A stretch of DNA of 45,399 nucleotides from a bacterium (GTDB lineage: Bacteria; Patescibacteriota; Gracilibacteria; Absconditabacterales; Absconditicoccaceae). The translations under genes and the position numbers were made by a program. Where the stretch lies: contig JAHDGZ010000005.1 of assembly GCA_020631605.1 (NCBI GenBank), forward strand, positions 1-45,399, given 5' to 3'. How positions within the stretch are numbered: position 1 is the stretch's first letter; the number at the start of each line of letters is the position of its first letter. Under the pieces are notes generated by a model. The model did no database searches. It worked only from the letters and a program-made list of their open reading frames with translations, and was not told where the DNA came from. Below, piece after piece: positions 30,942 to 41,456 of this stretch.

Positions 30942-31580
30942 TTATGAAATGACGATTTTGGATTTCATCTTCTCTCTTTTTCACATCATTTCTATGAAGG
31001 CTTGTGCGATAGCTTTTCTTGAGATGGTTCTGAAAACTGATGGGCTATAGTTTTCGAAGAGAGTAGTTTTGTACGCAATTTTTTCATTGTTATTTAATAC
31101 TATGGCTTTTATGACTGTTCGTGGAAGCGAGGACTTTTCTAATAAAGATTCTTCTTTTTCTTTATCATCTGCCACGTCTCCTAGAAAATACTCGTATGCA
31201 TACTGAAAAGGAAATGGTAGTGAACGACCATGGTGCGTGCCTGATGAACTCATCACCATATAGTGTTTGCAATGGTGATCACTGACTCATCGAGCTGAAA
31301 TGACTGCTTCTGTGACACGAGAGTAGATATCTGTTGGTTTGGCATGAAAAAATCATACTGAAACTGTATGAATGAGAATCTCTATTCATGTATTTAGTAG
31401 TTTTTTGATGTCTTTTTTGTTTGTCCCATCTCATTGTAAGACGTTTATTTTATGTGCCATATCTGATTCTATTTTTGGTGGATTTCTCACGAGCGTGCTT
31501 ATCGTGTGTCACTCATTGAGACCTTGTATAATAATCTCTTTTCCTATACGTCATGATCATCAGATGATTCATATATGCAT
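30942..31580 (-). CDS. NAD(P)-binding protein (NmrA/atypical SDR-like)
   Basis: 212 residues. The N-terminus MHIGIIGGSGRIGKEIIIQGLNEGHTISTLVRNP is a classical Rossmann turn; the GxxGxxG glycines are residues 7, 10 and 13, the first two coded TGA. Then VLQGDGTN, and HYMVMSSSGTHHG, as in NmrA-type sugar/flavin-handling reductases. Substrate unknown. The gene is short for the family. Its stop lies 9 bases from arfB, convergent. ATG 31580 is used; about 200 bases to the next gene show nothing definite. Confidence 0.8.
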
Positions 31581-31778
31581 GATATATGTTATAATAAAGT
31601 TGTTCTCTTTTGCCTTCTTCTTGGTGTTATACTCATAGTTTGTCAGGTTATTATATAATAATCGTGTTATAATTTGCAAAAAAAATACTATTCGACTATA
31701 TTGTTGGGCGGAATGATCATGAACCCAGTATAAACTAATTAGTCTGAAATCCCTTTTATTGTCTTAGTATGTAGATCT

Positions 31779-32552
31779 ATGAAGAAGGTACTCTGATTGC
31801 TTTTTTTTCTTACTTTTTTTTCATCAATGTGACTAGCTTATACATTAACAGAACAAGATGAAATGCTGATTGATCACATACAAACAAAAACCTCCGTTCT
31901 AGCGGACTCGATTATTAGAAATTGAGAAAAAGCTACTGTATGAGCTTCGATTACTCAAAAACTATCCGATTTGATCGATGAACAAGAGAAAGATACAAGA
32001 ATGCGTTATCTTCTCGTAAGAATATCTGATAACTACTATGCCTCATTGCATAAGCGCTCTATTACTTTGAATCCAACAGTAGAGTATGGTTTTGATTGAT
32101 GTGGATTGTTTAGTGATTATTCGGATACAGACTGGTTTGATAACGAAATTACTAAGCGTATGTGAGATGATCTATCAATTTGAATGTGATGTAGATCACT
32201 AGATGAAAAACACTTTATTTATAGCCCAAATATCGATGCCCCTGCAGATTGTTGATTTGCATCAAGGAAAGAAAGTGGAACATATTGGACTAATAAAGTT
32301 TGTATAAATGATATTCAAGAGAGAAATGGGAACTCCATTAGATTGCTATGAACTACCGTTGCATATGCATGATATACTGACGTGACTTATGATTATTTTT
32401 ATGCAGGAAATTATATTAAGGTGCATGAACAATGTGAAGTTGATGAAGCAATTCGAAAAGAAACTGATGAGGTTGTTGTTAACTGTTTCTGATGAGATAA
32501 TTATCCACTCATTCCTGTAAATGAACTATGGCTTTCAGATGAATATGACTAA
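31779..32552 (+). CDS. Secreted cysteine-containing protein (unknown)
   Basis: 257 residues. A signal peptide (VLGLLFFLTFFSSMGLA, cleavage likely after LA) leads to a helical N-terminal region (about 22-95) and a Cys-containing C-terminal region (CGLF, GCRSL, DCGF, VCIND, QCEV, NCFGG). Even numbers of cysteines outside the cell suggest disulfides. No family recognised. More than ten glycines are TGA. ATG 31779 is preferred. Confidence 0.7.
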
Positions 32553-32592
32553 GAGATTTCGAGCAATGAGTATATTAGTTACTACCTTCAGA

Positions 32593-33219
32593 TTATACAT
32601 ACCAATAGATGCCCAAGAAGTGACAGACGCTTCCAGCTAAGACAAAGAGGTGCCATAAGGCGTGAGCATAGGTGATTTTTCTGTTAATGTAGAAGTATGT
32701 TCCTAGTGTATAGATACCTCATCAGATGAAGAGCCACATCATACCATAGGTTGGAATTTTTGCGAAGAAAATAGGTAGTGCTATGACAAACAACCATCAC
32801 ATGATGATGTAGAGTATTGCTGAGAGTTTACGATTTCATTCTTTGAAAAAAAACAGTTTAGTTACTATTCAGATAATAGCTAATCACCATACCACACCAA
32901 ACAGTGACCAACCTCGTCATCATCTAATGACTCCAAGTGTGAACGGTGTATATGTTCCAGCAATGAGTAAGTAGATAGCTGCATGATCTAATCTATGGAA
33001 TAGATCTTTCATTTTTTTTGATGCTTGAGGATTGATAGATATGCTATGATATATCGTCGACATTGAAAAAAGAATGATGAGAGAAGATCCATAGATCGCA
33101 TAGCTCACTCTTTGCCAGACATCATCTGCTCCTAGTGTGAGAAGTATAACTAGTGCTGCTATACTAAGACCGATGGCTATCCCATGGATCTGTGCGTTGA
33201 TTATTTCTTGGCTATACAT
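32593..33219 (-). CDS. Hemolysin III / YqfA-family (PAQR-like) membrane protein
   Basis: 208 residues with seven likely membrane segments. Motifs of the family are seen: STIYHSIS (with the His), [20 protein letters not shown] and the C-terminal [19 protein letters not shown]. The three conserved histidine regions match the PAQR/hemolysin III zinc site. Its cytolytic role is established only in some species; here the function is unknown. The frame runs through several TGA glycines after ~residue 99. ATG 33219. Confidence 0.92.
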
Positions 33220-33311
33220 GATGTTTTGTGAACTGAATTTTTTCTTGTCACTATAAGTATTTTATACAGTACGTAACTCAAGTTGATGTTGTTTTTTTAA
33301 ATAAAAAAAAT

Positions 33312-33383
33312 CAGGGTATGAGGGATTTGAACCCACGACACGCGGCTTTGGAGACCGCTGCTCTACCCCTGAGCTAATACCCT
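33312..33383 (-). tRNA. tRNA-Trp (anticodon CCA)
   Basis: 72 bases; acceptor AGGGTAT/ATACCCT, D-stem GCTC/GAGC, anticodon stem GCGGT/GCCGC with loop CTCCAAA, T-stem GTGGG/CCCTC region. Discriminator G; CCA not encoded. The 5' end lies 18 bases past the RNase P RNA 3' end, on the same strand, and a T8 run follows the 3' end. CCA reads only UGG, consistent with UGA belonging to another tRNA. Confidence 0.93.
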
Positions 33384-33399
33384 AACCTGATTTCTTTAA

Positions 33400-33816
33400 G
33401 TACTTATCCCATAAGCCTGATTCTGTTGAAGATAGTATTTGTCTATGATCGCTTGTAGCGATATCGTGCACAACCCAGACACCTCGTATAAAGAGTATCA
33501 TATGAGAACAGATCTTTGAGTAATATTTCAAAGTAACTCTGCTTTCTAGACAATCAATATAAGAGGTGTCTGATATGCTTGCATCCGGTACGGTTTGCCC
33601 CTCGTTTACGACCTCGCAAACTGAGTAGAAGTAGCATTATCAGATAATGCACCTTCATGTTTCACCTTTCTCATGTACACGTACATGATAGTTTTATCTC
33701 TGTGGCACTTTCGTTTGCCCGATTGCTCGGAGATCCAATATCTGTTAGATATTACCGTTTGTATGATGTCAGGACTTTCCTCTCTACCGAAATAGAGTAC
33801 TATCTAGGACAAGTAG
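33400..33816 (-). ncRNA. rnpB: RNase P RNA (bacterial type)
   Basis: Catalytic RNA of RNase P, which trims tRNA 5' ends. Seen on the - strand: the AGAGGAAAGTCC core near the 5' end, a CGAAAGTGCCACAGAGA segment, the GTAAACGAGGGG... region, and CAGAATCAGGCTTATGG near the 3' end. The ends pair as helix P1: ACTTGTCC (5' side, about 33807-33814) with GGATAAGT (3' side, about 33402-33409). Ends are approximate to a few bases. The protein partner, RnpA, is at 35646 on the opposite strand. Confidence 0.92.
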
Positions 33817-33867
33817 CACTGAAACTAGTGAAAGTTGTAAGTAATTCAAGAAAAAAGAACTAGTAAG

Positions 33868-34128
33868 TTATTTCGTCATCCTTTTCACAATCTTCAGAGT
33901 CCCTTTGTAGAGATAATATAGTATGATCGAAATAACGAGTGTAGCCACAGTAAGAAAGATGATTCGGCTGATTGCATTGATAAACTCTGGAAGAAATTTT
34001 GGTTTAGAGATTCCCCAGATATTCGCTAGAAACACTACAAACTTTGATCAAAAAAATCGAGAAAAATTTAATGCAATGAATAATCCTAGTAGTTTCCATG
34101 CTGCCTTAACGTTATAGTGTAATTTCAT
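33868..34128 (-). CDS. Small membrane protein (unknown)
   Basis: 86 residues. A short basic start (KLHYNVKAAWKLLG) precedes two hydrophobic segments (LFIALNFSRFFG, and IIFLTVATLVISIILYYLY) and a basic tail. No family recognised. It lies upstream of the RNase P RNA on the same strand. The single glycine in FFGSKF is TGA. Confidence 0.6.
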
Positions 34129-34152
34129 GTATCTAGTTTAGTAAAAACTATT

Positions 34153-34746
34153 TTATTGCTTGATCACAGCTTCAATGGCAGCATATGCTCATTCACCATT
34201 TGCATTGGTAACAATATACAGCTCATCTCCTGGCGTTCCTTTGTAATATGAAACTGCAGCTTGGTTGAGAAAGTATGTCTGTTGATCATCTGTGAGTGCT
34301 ATTGGTTTTTGGTCATCAGCAAGTGAAAGAATAGCTTTTTGGTGTTTTCTTTCTGCTGGTTCTACTAGTTTGTATATCAGTTTACCATCTTTTTTGATGC
34401 TAAGTTTGAGTTTGTCTCCAGGGATGAGTTTTGTCTTACTAGCATAGTTCAATGGTACTGGATATTTCTTTTGGTCTTCACCAATCATGAGTTGACCGTT
34501 GAAGTCACCATGTAGTACATTTGCATCGTCATCTGCTGGTTCAAAGTTCGTACTAGTGATAGTACTTTGATGTAATTCCTGCATTTTTTCGATAGCTTTT
34601 TCATCATAGGGATCAAAGTTTTCTAGTTTTTTGATCGTACTATGCACTCTCTTTATATCATTTTCGATATTAGCAAGTGTGTTGGAAAGAAACTGGATCA
34701 TTTGCTGTAGTTTTTGTACATTTTCTGTTTGTTTTTTTGTTGCCAT
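34153..34746 (-). CDS. Conserved-looking cytosolic protein (unknown)
   Basis: 197 residues. N-terminal coiled coil (about 5-50, KLQQMIQFLSNTLANIENDI), a negatively charged linker, then a compact beta-rich domain (about 80-130) with QLMIGEDQKKYPVPLNYASKT and LIPGDKLKLSIKKDG, and a C-terminal part with YYKGTPGDELYIVTNANGEG. The YPVPxNYASKxKL...GDxLKL arrangement looks like a conserved domain I have seen in CPR proteins but cannot name. No function inferred. The only TGA glycine is near the end. Confidence 0.6.
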
Positions 34747-34891
34747 CTTTTTGTTTTTGAATTAAGTAAACTTTTTTTGTTGTACTAAGTATATTGTTTC
34801 CGTATCTTTAATGCAATAAATCAGCTATTATCTCATGGTGAGGTGAAACCTATATAATCCTCAGTTAAAAATTTATTGTCAGTTATCTTTC

Positions 34892-35656
34892 ATGCGCATA
34901 CTTAAGTATATTCAACACACTATCTGAATGAGTAGAAGAAAAACTTTTTCTGCCATTCAAGAAGGACAAGTATTGTGTAATGGAAATCGTATCGAAAATT
35001 CTAAACATGAAGTCCATGATGGCGATGTCTTGAAAGTTCTAGGTGCAGAGTATGTTGTTTCATGAGTGCATGCTCCATCGACAACTACAGAGCAAACAGT
35101 TTTGTTGTTTCACAAACCAGTGGGTTATGTTGTTTCAAAAGATGATCCACACAATGATACTATCTATCAGATCTTGCCTAAAGAGCTATCTTGATACTAC
35201 TATGTAGGTAGACTAGATAAGATGAGTGACTGATTGTTGCTACTCACTGATTCAAGTGAGTTGGTTAATAAACTCCAACATCCATCATTTGGACGAGAAA
35301 AACACTATGTTGTGACTATAGATCGTCCATGGAAACAATCACATACGCCACGCGCACTAGCGTGATTGGTAGTAGATGGGAACGGAAATGTATCTCCAGA
35401 AAAAAACCTTCCGGGTGTAGATACGTTGAAGTGTATGAAAATCTCAACTCCTGATCGTGATGCACATACTCTGCACATAGTCCTGAAAGAGTGAAGGAAA
35501 AGACACATCAGAAGACTACTCAAAGCCCTGTGATACGGAGTATTGAAACTAACGAGAGTATCTTTTGGTCAGTTTTCGCTCTGACAGATCAAGAAGTGAG
35601 AATATGATATTATTACTCATAACTTTTTAGCAGAGAATACTAACGATGCTACCTAA
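34892..35656 (+). CDS. Pseudouridine synthase, RsuA/RluB family
   Basis: 254 residues. An N-terminal S4-like RNA-binding segment (MRILKYIQHT...SAIQEGQVLCNG) is followed by the catalytic domain with LLFHKPVGYVVS and YYVGRLDKMSDGLLLLT, where the Asp of GRLD is the catalytic residue, and KEGRKRHIRRLLKALGY. It makes pseudouridine in rRNA; whether 16S or 23S cannot be told. A TATAAT-like sequence lies at 34853-34858, but no clear -35 element is seen. Its end overlaps the rnpA start by 11 bases. Confidence 0.93.
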
Positions 35657-36050
35657 GACTCATAAACTTACCTGAAAGACTGTGAATTTCCTTTTGCGTA
35701 GAAGATTAGTTGTTCATGGACGCTATTTTAGCATTTTTTTTGTACACCAGTATCCTAATATACCACATAGCCAGCGAGGTTTTTTTGTACCCAAAGCCAT
35801 TGTTAAATCAGCTGCCAAAAGAAATTCGTTGAGAAGAAGATTCTACCAGGATGTAGATACCCACAATCTACAAACACTACTTTCTAAAAAATATAGATTT
35901 TTTATTAGGCCAAATAAGAGGTCAGAGGATAAGTGGCTACAACTCGTTGCAAAATGGGATAAGAAACTTATATTCCCCACCATAAGCAGATGGTTACTAG
36001 AAGATATAAAACTCTTCATTCGTAAACAAAAAAGTTTTAATAAATCATAA
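35646..36050 (+). CDS. rnpA: RNase P protein component
   Basis: 134 residues, basic. The RNA-binding motif VPKAIVKSAAKRNSLRRRFYQ contains the RNxxxR core of RnpA, preceded by the beta region (FSIFFVHQY) and followed by a C-terminal basic helix. RnpA lets the RNase P RNA act on pre-tRNA at physiological Mg2+. ATG 35646 overlaps the pseudouridine synthase stop; GTG 35682 is a possible shorter start. No rpmH gene precedes it, contrary to the usual pair. Confidence 0.88.
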
Positions 36051-36056
36051 CCTACT

Positions 36057-37331
36057 ATGAAATTTTCTTTTCGTTGATTTCGTCAAAAAATAGATTCTTG
36101 GAGTGAGTCTGCAAGAAATGCTACTAACCGTCTCATTTCCCACAAAGAGTCAGAAGAAACATTAGTAGATAATCAATCTCTTGCTGCTGAAGCCCAAACT
36201 GATCCTGTCATAAGCGAAAAAGAAGAATCAGGTTATTCTTTTCCTGTTGTAAGATTTCGAGTGGTGTGAGCTGTGACGGTTATTGTCCTGTATTTCTTAC
36301 GTGAAACATTTTCTGTCCTTACGTTGATTTTTGCATCATATATCATATCGGTTGCGATAGAGTGACCTATACGTTTTTTTCTTAGAATTTGATTAAAGAG
36401 AGGATTGAGTTTAGCGCTTTGTTATACTTGATTGACTGTCCTTGTACTGGCGATTATGATGGTCATACCTTTTGTGGTTATACAAATGTGAGAACTGGTA
36501 TGATTGTTGGTATGAGTTTTCCAAAATATGCAAGCTAATATTATAGAATTGTGATGGGAGGGCTTTATTGAGACTAGAAATTTCTTGCCTTGAGCTATCA
36601 AAACAAGCTTGTTAGAAAGTTTCCGTGATCCATCGTTTGTGACTAGTATTCAAAATCAATTAAATTCATTGATTTGAACGTGGGAAAGCTGGTTGAGTAA
36701 TCTTTCTGTGTTTGCTCGAAAAGCAACGACATGATTTGCTCAAACACTTTGGCAAGTATCACTAGTGGTAGTGTTGGCTATTTTTTTCTCGATTGAGAAA
36801 GAGTGAGTGCTTCGCTTTATCGTAAAATCATTCAGCAGACGTAAGAGTGATGTTGCTCATGTACATGAGAGAGTAGTTACTATCTATAGCAAACTTCAAC
36901 TATGGCTAAAAGGACAATTATTCTTGATGATTTATGTTGGGTTGTTAGCTTATGTAGGATTTTGGATATTGTATGCGTTTGGTATCGATATAGACAAAAA
37001 GGAGTTACTAGCAGTAATGGCAGGAGTGACTGAGATTATTCCTTATCTGTGACCGCTACTATGAGCTATCCCTGCATTGTTGGTTGCAACTATCTCTCAT
37101 GGTGTGCGATGATTTATTTCTGTGAGTATTGTTTTCTTTGTGATCCAACGAACAGAAAACACTATAGTGGTTCCGGTTGTGATGAACAAGGTTTTGGGTG
37201 TAAGTGCACTGCTTATCTTCATTTGTATTATCTTGGGATGACGAATTTTTGGAGTCGTCTGAGTCTTACTTTCTGTCCCTGCCGCTGTGATTGTTGCGGT
37301 ACTCAATGATAAGAATTTTTGAAAAGAGTAG
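36057..37331 (+). CDS. AI-2E family transporter-like permease
   Basis: 424 residues. A charged N-terminal cytoplasmic part (about 1-75) precedes about eight membrane segments, with the family's periplasmic helical region in the middle and conserved GVTEIIPYLGPLLGAIPALLVA near residue 330. The C-terminal motif reads VVPVVMNKVLGVSALLIFICIILGGRIFGVVGVLL, as in PerM/TqsA-type proteins. Members export autoinducer-2 or ions; here the role is unknown. It starts 6 bases after rnpA. Confidence 0.93.
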
Positions 37332-37397
37332 GAACTATGTAGTTTACTACTTAGTATCACAGTATTTATGATTCTATTTTGCATTATGGCGAGTAGC

Positions 37398-39284
37398 TTA
37401 TTCTCTTGTTCCTAGCTCACCTCATACTTGAAATGAGTTTGTTACTTGAGTACGCAATCATGTACGGAAAGAATAGTCTTCGGGTACGTAATATCCGTGT
37501 ATCATGCTCAAACATTTCAATACGTTGTTCTGTCGATTGAATTGAGAGCTAGCATAAATTGGTAGTCCATTGTTTCTATTTCCATACCCACTAAGCTCAT
37601 CTATCCTATTGTAGTCTCCGAGGAGATAGTTGTCTAATGTATCATATATCACCTGTACTCATGCAAGTGGGTGAGACAATTTCGTTCTTATACTAGGATC
37701 ATCAAAATTTCCTACATTACCAATATTGTTATCCGTGCTAAGGTGATTCCCTAGTGTACTTTCAGCGAAACCTATACATATTGAGAAAGTGGTATCAATC
37801 TCATGGTTGACTCATGCAACCTCCCAGAGGTCACGATTTCTGTATACGCCTCTTGCATAGATGTCTAAGAAACTTTGCTGTCTTTCTTCAAGGGTTTCTC
37901 CTTCCATAAAGGTTATACTTGTCAAATCGATTGGTCTCTTTTGAAAATCTATTTGTTGTTTCCATGCTAACACTGCAGGGATAGAAGTAATGTTGCTTAT
38001 GACACTCAGATCTAATAGTGTGAGTGGATCAACATATCAACTTACTTCTCTTACCAAAAAAGTGAATTGTGCAGATTCTTTGACGAATGCTGTGCTTGTA
38101 CTGCTTGTATTTCCTCATGCAAATCAGATGACCTGACCTCTTCTTACTACATCTCCAACATTTACAACAGATTCATAAATGTCTATGTAGGCAGTAAGTC
38201 TTGTATCTTCATGCTCTATGAGCATCCAATTTATTCACCAACCAGGATTACTTGTTGCCTTGATCACTACTCAGTCGTTGCTTGCATACAGAGCATTACC
38301 TATACTTGAGCTAAGTGTGATTCACTGGTGGATTGCATTGTGTTGTTGGTAGTATCTATCATCATCGAAATACATATCGATGCTTTCAATGGGAAGCAAT
38401 GGCCAAGAAAGTGGATAGGATTGATCGCTTCCTCTTTCGATGAGCATGAATAATCTTTCTTTAGCAGATTCATAGTCCCATTCAGGATAAAAATCACCTT
38501 GGTGAATAAGTTGATGTATATCTCCTATTTCTTCCTCTATTTCTTCTCTTCCAATGAAGAGTTCCTGCATCTCTCTATCAAATTGAATTTTATTATCCTC
38601 ATAAAGATTGATAAATTTTTCTACCTCTTCTATTTTCCCTGCAATAGAGTCTAGTTGTTTGTGATGACCTATAATTGTCTGCTTCAACTTTTCTTTTTGA
38701 GCGAAGGTCTGTTTGAGGATGCTGACTTCCTCCTGTTCTTGTTTTATGAGAGTAGTTGTTAATTCATCAAGTGTATCAATCAAAAGTTCAACATATCATT
38801 GTTGTGATGTAGCTAGCATACTATTCTCTGCTTTTACCCATAGTTTAATGTCTTCAAAAATACTATCATCGTTGAATTCATTGTCCATTTGATAGAGGAG
38901 TCTTGTCAAGTGTATGATTTCGTCATGTGTTTGTTGTGTCTCTTTTCTAAGTGTCACGACTCTTTGATTGCTTTCTTTGAGCATGTCTTGCGTAAGAGAG
39001 AGCTGCCTGATATCTTGTATGATATCATTAATCTGTTTGGACGAATCATGCAAAACTGTTAATAGTTCATGATTCGTTATTTCAAAATAAGTGTTTTCTA
39101 CTCACTCAAACATAACAACAACATCATCCCGTGAGTTCTTGATAAGTTGGAGTTCAGTATAAAGTCCTTTTGCTTCTTTGAGAACGCTCTGCACACTTGT
39201 CTCTTCTGTTGCTGCCTCTGCAGCAAAAACAAAAGAGTGGATGCTTAGGAAGATGAGACTAATGATAATACATGCTTTTTTCAT
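37398..39284 (-). CDS. Coiled-coil protein with degenerate LytM (M23) and lysozyme-like domains
   Basis: 628 residues. A signal peptide (KKACIIISLIFLSIHSFVFA) leads to a long coiled coil (about 30-280). Then an M23-like region: HQGITLSSSIGNALYASNDGVVIKATS, and VNVGDVVRRGQVIGFAGGNTSS. The zinc ligands look lost: the second ligand position in HQGITL is Thr, and the HxH motif is replaced by a FTF sequence. The C-terminal part, with FSICIGFAESTLGNHLS and NIGNVGN, resembles a lysozyme/transglycosylase fold with a candidate catalytic Glu. So it may activate or cut peptidoglycan. ATG 39284 is preferred to 39323, which overlaps the sortase gene. Confidence 0.8.
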
Positions 39285-39306
39285 GAGTAGGGTAGTGTGA
39301 AGTGAA

Positions 39307-40197
39307 TTAATCATTGAGTGCAAGAGAGTTGTCTGTCTTTTTTTCTATAAGCTCCGCTGTTACAGTCATTCTTTTTTGTGTTGTACCTATTGGTCGACAG
39401 GTGATAAGCGTTAGGTAGTTCTTTTGATTTGTATCCCATTTGCTGAATGTTTTTTGCATATCCTTGGGAACAATGATATCTTTTTCTACAATCCTGTATT
39501 CATAAAGCTGACCATTCCATACGATTGAGAATTCATTTCCTGCTTCTAGGTTTGGAAGTTGAGCAAAAACTGCATTATACTTACTTGGGTTCCAAGCTTC
39601 ACTACTAGAGTGTCAGAAGAGGAGCGTATGTCCTTTTTGTCATGGATTTGGTGTCGTTGGGTATAGAGCAACTCCATTTTTAAGCTGATCATCAAAGTCT
39701 CCTGTTTCGACTTGTTCAGGAGTTTTACTAAAGTTAGCTACGATAGGTGCATCTACATTGATCCCTGGTATGAGTACTTTGTTTACTGGTGGTAGGGTAT
39801 TGAATGGCATACTGTAGTTGTTTATCTTTTGTTTCAATACTGATTTCATCGGTTTTACTGGATGAATGGCTAGTTGTTGTACTTCATGTTTCTCTACAAT
39901 AGATTGAATATCTAGATCAGAAAGTACATTTTTTGCTCTACTTATCACCGTAGTGTTCTCTTTGTCTGTCTCTAGCTGCATAATATCTTGTGTGATTCCT
40001 AGTCGATCAGAAGCATATACTTTGATAGCATCAAGGTTAATACCAGCAAGAGACACAAGTGTTACTGTAATCATAATGAGAGAAATGTTTCTTAACTCTA
40101 TCATTCGATTCCATTTCTTTTTTGGAGAGAGATGCTGTGTTTGATTGTCTGAGTTATTATAATTGAGTGTTTGGTATAGCTCGTTAGCTAGATTCAT
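39307..40197 (-). CDS. Sortase family transpeptidase
   Basis: Cell-wall-sorting type cysteine transpeptidase, 296 residues. After a membrane helix (LIMITVTLVSLAGINL) the catalytic domain has KVLIPGINVDAPIV, the His in LLFGHSSSEAW (His196), the Cys in YLTLITCRPIG (Cys267) and a downstream Arg (TTQKRMTV, Arg276). The first Gly of the FGH is TGA. No LPxTG-type substrate gene was seen nearby. Start ATG 40197 is preferred to an in-frame TTG at 40209. It lies just upstream of the LytM-like gene, in the same transcript. Confidence 0.9.
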
Positions 40198-40366
40198 TGT
40201 CTGATACAAAAAAAGATCATAAATACATATGATCCTAGTATAGTATGAGATGTGTTTTTTGTCTACGAAGTGCTATGAGAAATACCTGTATCATTTGACT
40301 TGATACAGTAGTGTGATGGCGTTGCTATCTATTGGTTATCTTCAGCTAGAGTCACCTCTTATTCCT

Positions 40367-40567
40367 CTACTGTGTCGTCTTCTCCCCCTGATTCACAGTT
40401 TCAATAAATCATTCTTCGCATTTAAATAGAAGAGGATTTACTTCATCTATCATCAGAGATATAATTTTCCCAATTCAGTGAAGGTCAATGATTTTATCTT
40501 TTTCGTTTCTATCGGATACTCATATCTTCATAAAAATGAAGGTTAATAAAGTGATTTTTCATACCAT
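40367..40567 (-). CDS. Small protein of unknown function
   Basis: 66 residues with an N-terminal hydrophobic segment (VGKITLLTFIFMKIG) and a polar, charged remainder. Without recoding the frame breaks at four TGA codons. No family is recognised. It is moderately supported: it fills the gap between the sortase gene and 40659 on the same strand, and could be non-coding. Confidence 0.4.
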
Positions 40568-40601
40568 TTTCACTATTTATTGTCCATAATCTTTTTGTAA
40601 G

Positions 40602-40630
40602 AAAAAACCTCTCAAAGTGAGAGGTTTTTT
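40602..40630 (-). terminator. Rho-independent terminator
   Basis: AAAAAACCTCTC pairs with GAGAGGTTTTTT around AAAGT, a strong 12-base stem. It serves the - strand gene ending at 40659 and can work in both directions. Confidence 0.9.
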
Positions 40631-40658
40631 CTATCGTTTGTAGCGTTTATTTATATGC

Positions 40659-41222
40659 TTAGAGTTGACCCATAAGATCATCGAGCTTACTTGCTTTTTC
40701 TTCTTCTGCAGCTGCAATTAATTCTTCTTTATCTAGGTTGTCGATCATCAACTTCCATTTTTGAATTCTTGCTTGTCTTTGTGCTACGATAGCTGCTTTT
40801 TCTTTCTCATCATCATGTACAAGTACTTGTAGATTCATCTGTTCTTCGATGTATATTTCATACAATCTTAGTACTTGAAATGACCATAGTTCTCCAAGTC
40901 TTTTTACCACTGTTTGATCTCCACTTTTTACTGAAATTACCAGATCCAACATCTCTTTTTCTGCATTTTTTTCTAGAAGACATTCACTACTGAATGATGC
41001 AGCGATCATTTTAGTCAAAATACCTCGATCAAAATCATCTTTTAGTTCTTCTGGTACAATAAGTGGAAGCTCTTTGAAATTGATAACATACTCCTTGTAT
41101 CGCATTTGATCTTTCATAGTTCCTGTGATAGGTCCATATGCTTTTTCGTATTTTTCTACTACTTGTTTCTTCTCTGCTTTTTCTCTTAGGTCAGCAATAT
41201 ACGCCTGAAAATCAAATAACAT
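40659..41222 (-). CDS. Soluble helical protein (unknown)
   Basis: 187 residues, largely helical and charged, with two coiled-coil-like regions (ADLREKAEKKQVVEKYEKAYG and EEQMNLQVLVHDDEKEKAAIVAQRQARIQKWK). No family recognised. It has no in-frame TGA; all six glycines are GGN, unlike nearly all other genes here. A terminator follows. It could be highly expressed or selected against UGA; not known. Confidence 0.7.
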   Translation of the reverse strand: MLFDFQAYIADLREKAEKKQVVEKYEKAYGPITGTMKDQMRYKEYVINFKELPLIVPEELKDDFDRGILTKMIAASFSSECLLEKNAEKEMLDLVISVKSGDQTVVKRLGELWSFQVLRLYEIYIEEQMNLQVLVHDDEKEKAAIVAQRQARIQKWKLMIDNLDKEELIAAAEEEKASKLDDLMGQL

Positions 41223-41456
41223 GCTTGTGTGTAATGACTAAAAAACAACCAAAAATTGGTCTCTCTTCAAGCAAGATAGTGAACTGTGCTAATTTTGCAA
41301 GAACAATGACTATTTAGTTCGATTTTTGCATGCTATATATATGTCTGAGATAAGTCAATGTTCTACTGTTGTTTGTTGCTCTTTTTTTGTATGATCAGAG
41401 CTGAATATGTATACTTGAATCAAGTAATTTATTGCACCCTAAAGATACTCACATTG

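Noticed and set aside
33657-33863. Short protein gene inside the RNase P RNA
   Set aside because: The region matches conserved RNase P RNA segments and paired ends on the opposite strand.
41358-41456. N-terminal extension of the coupling ATPase
   Set aside because: Cys-rich, hydrophobic 33 residues without family logic; an internal ATG (41457) gives a better start, though the longer form cannot be excluded.
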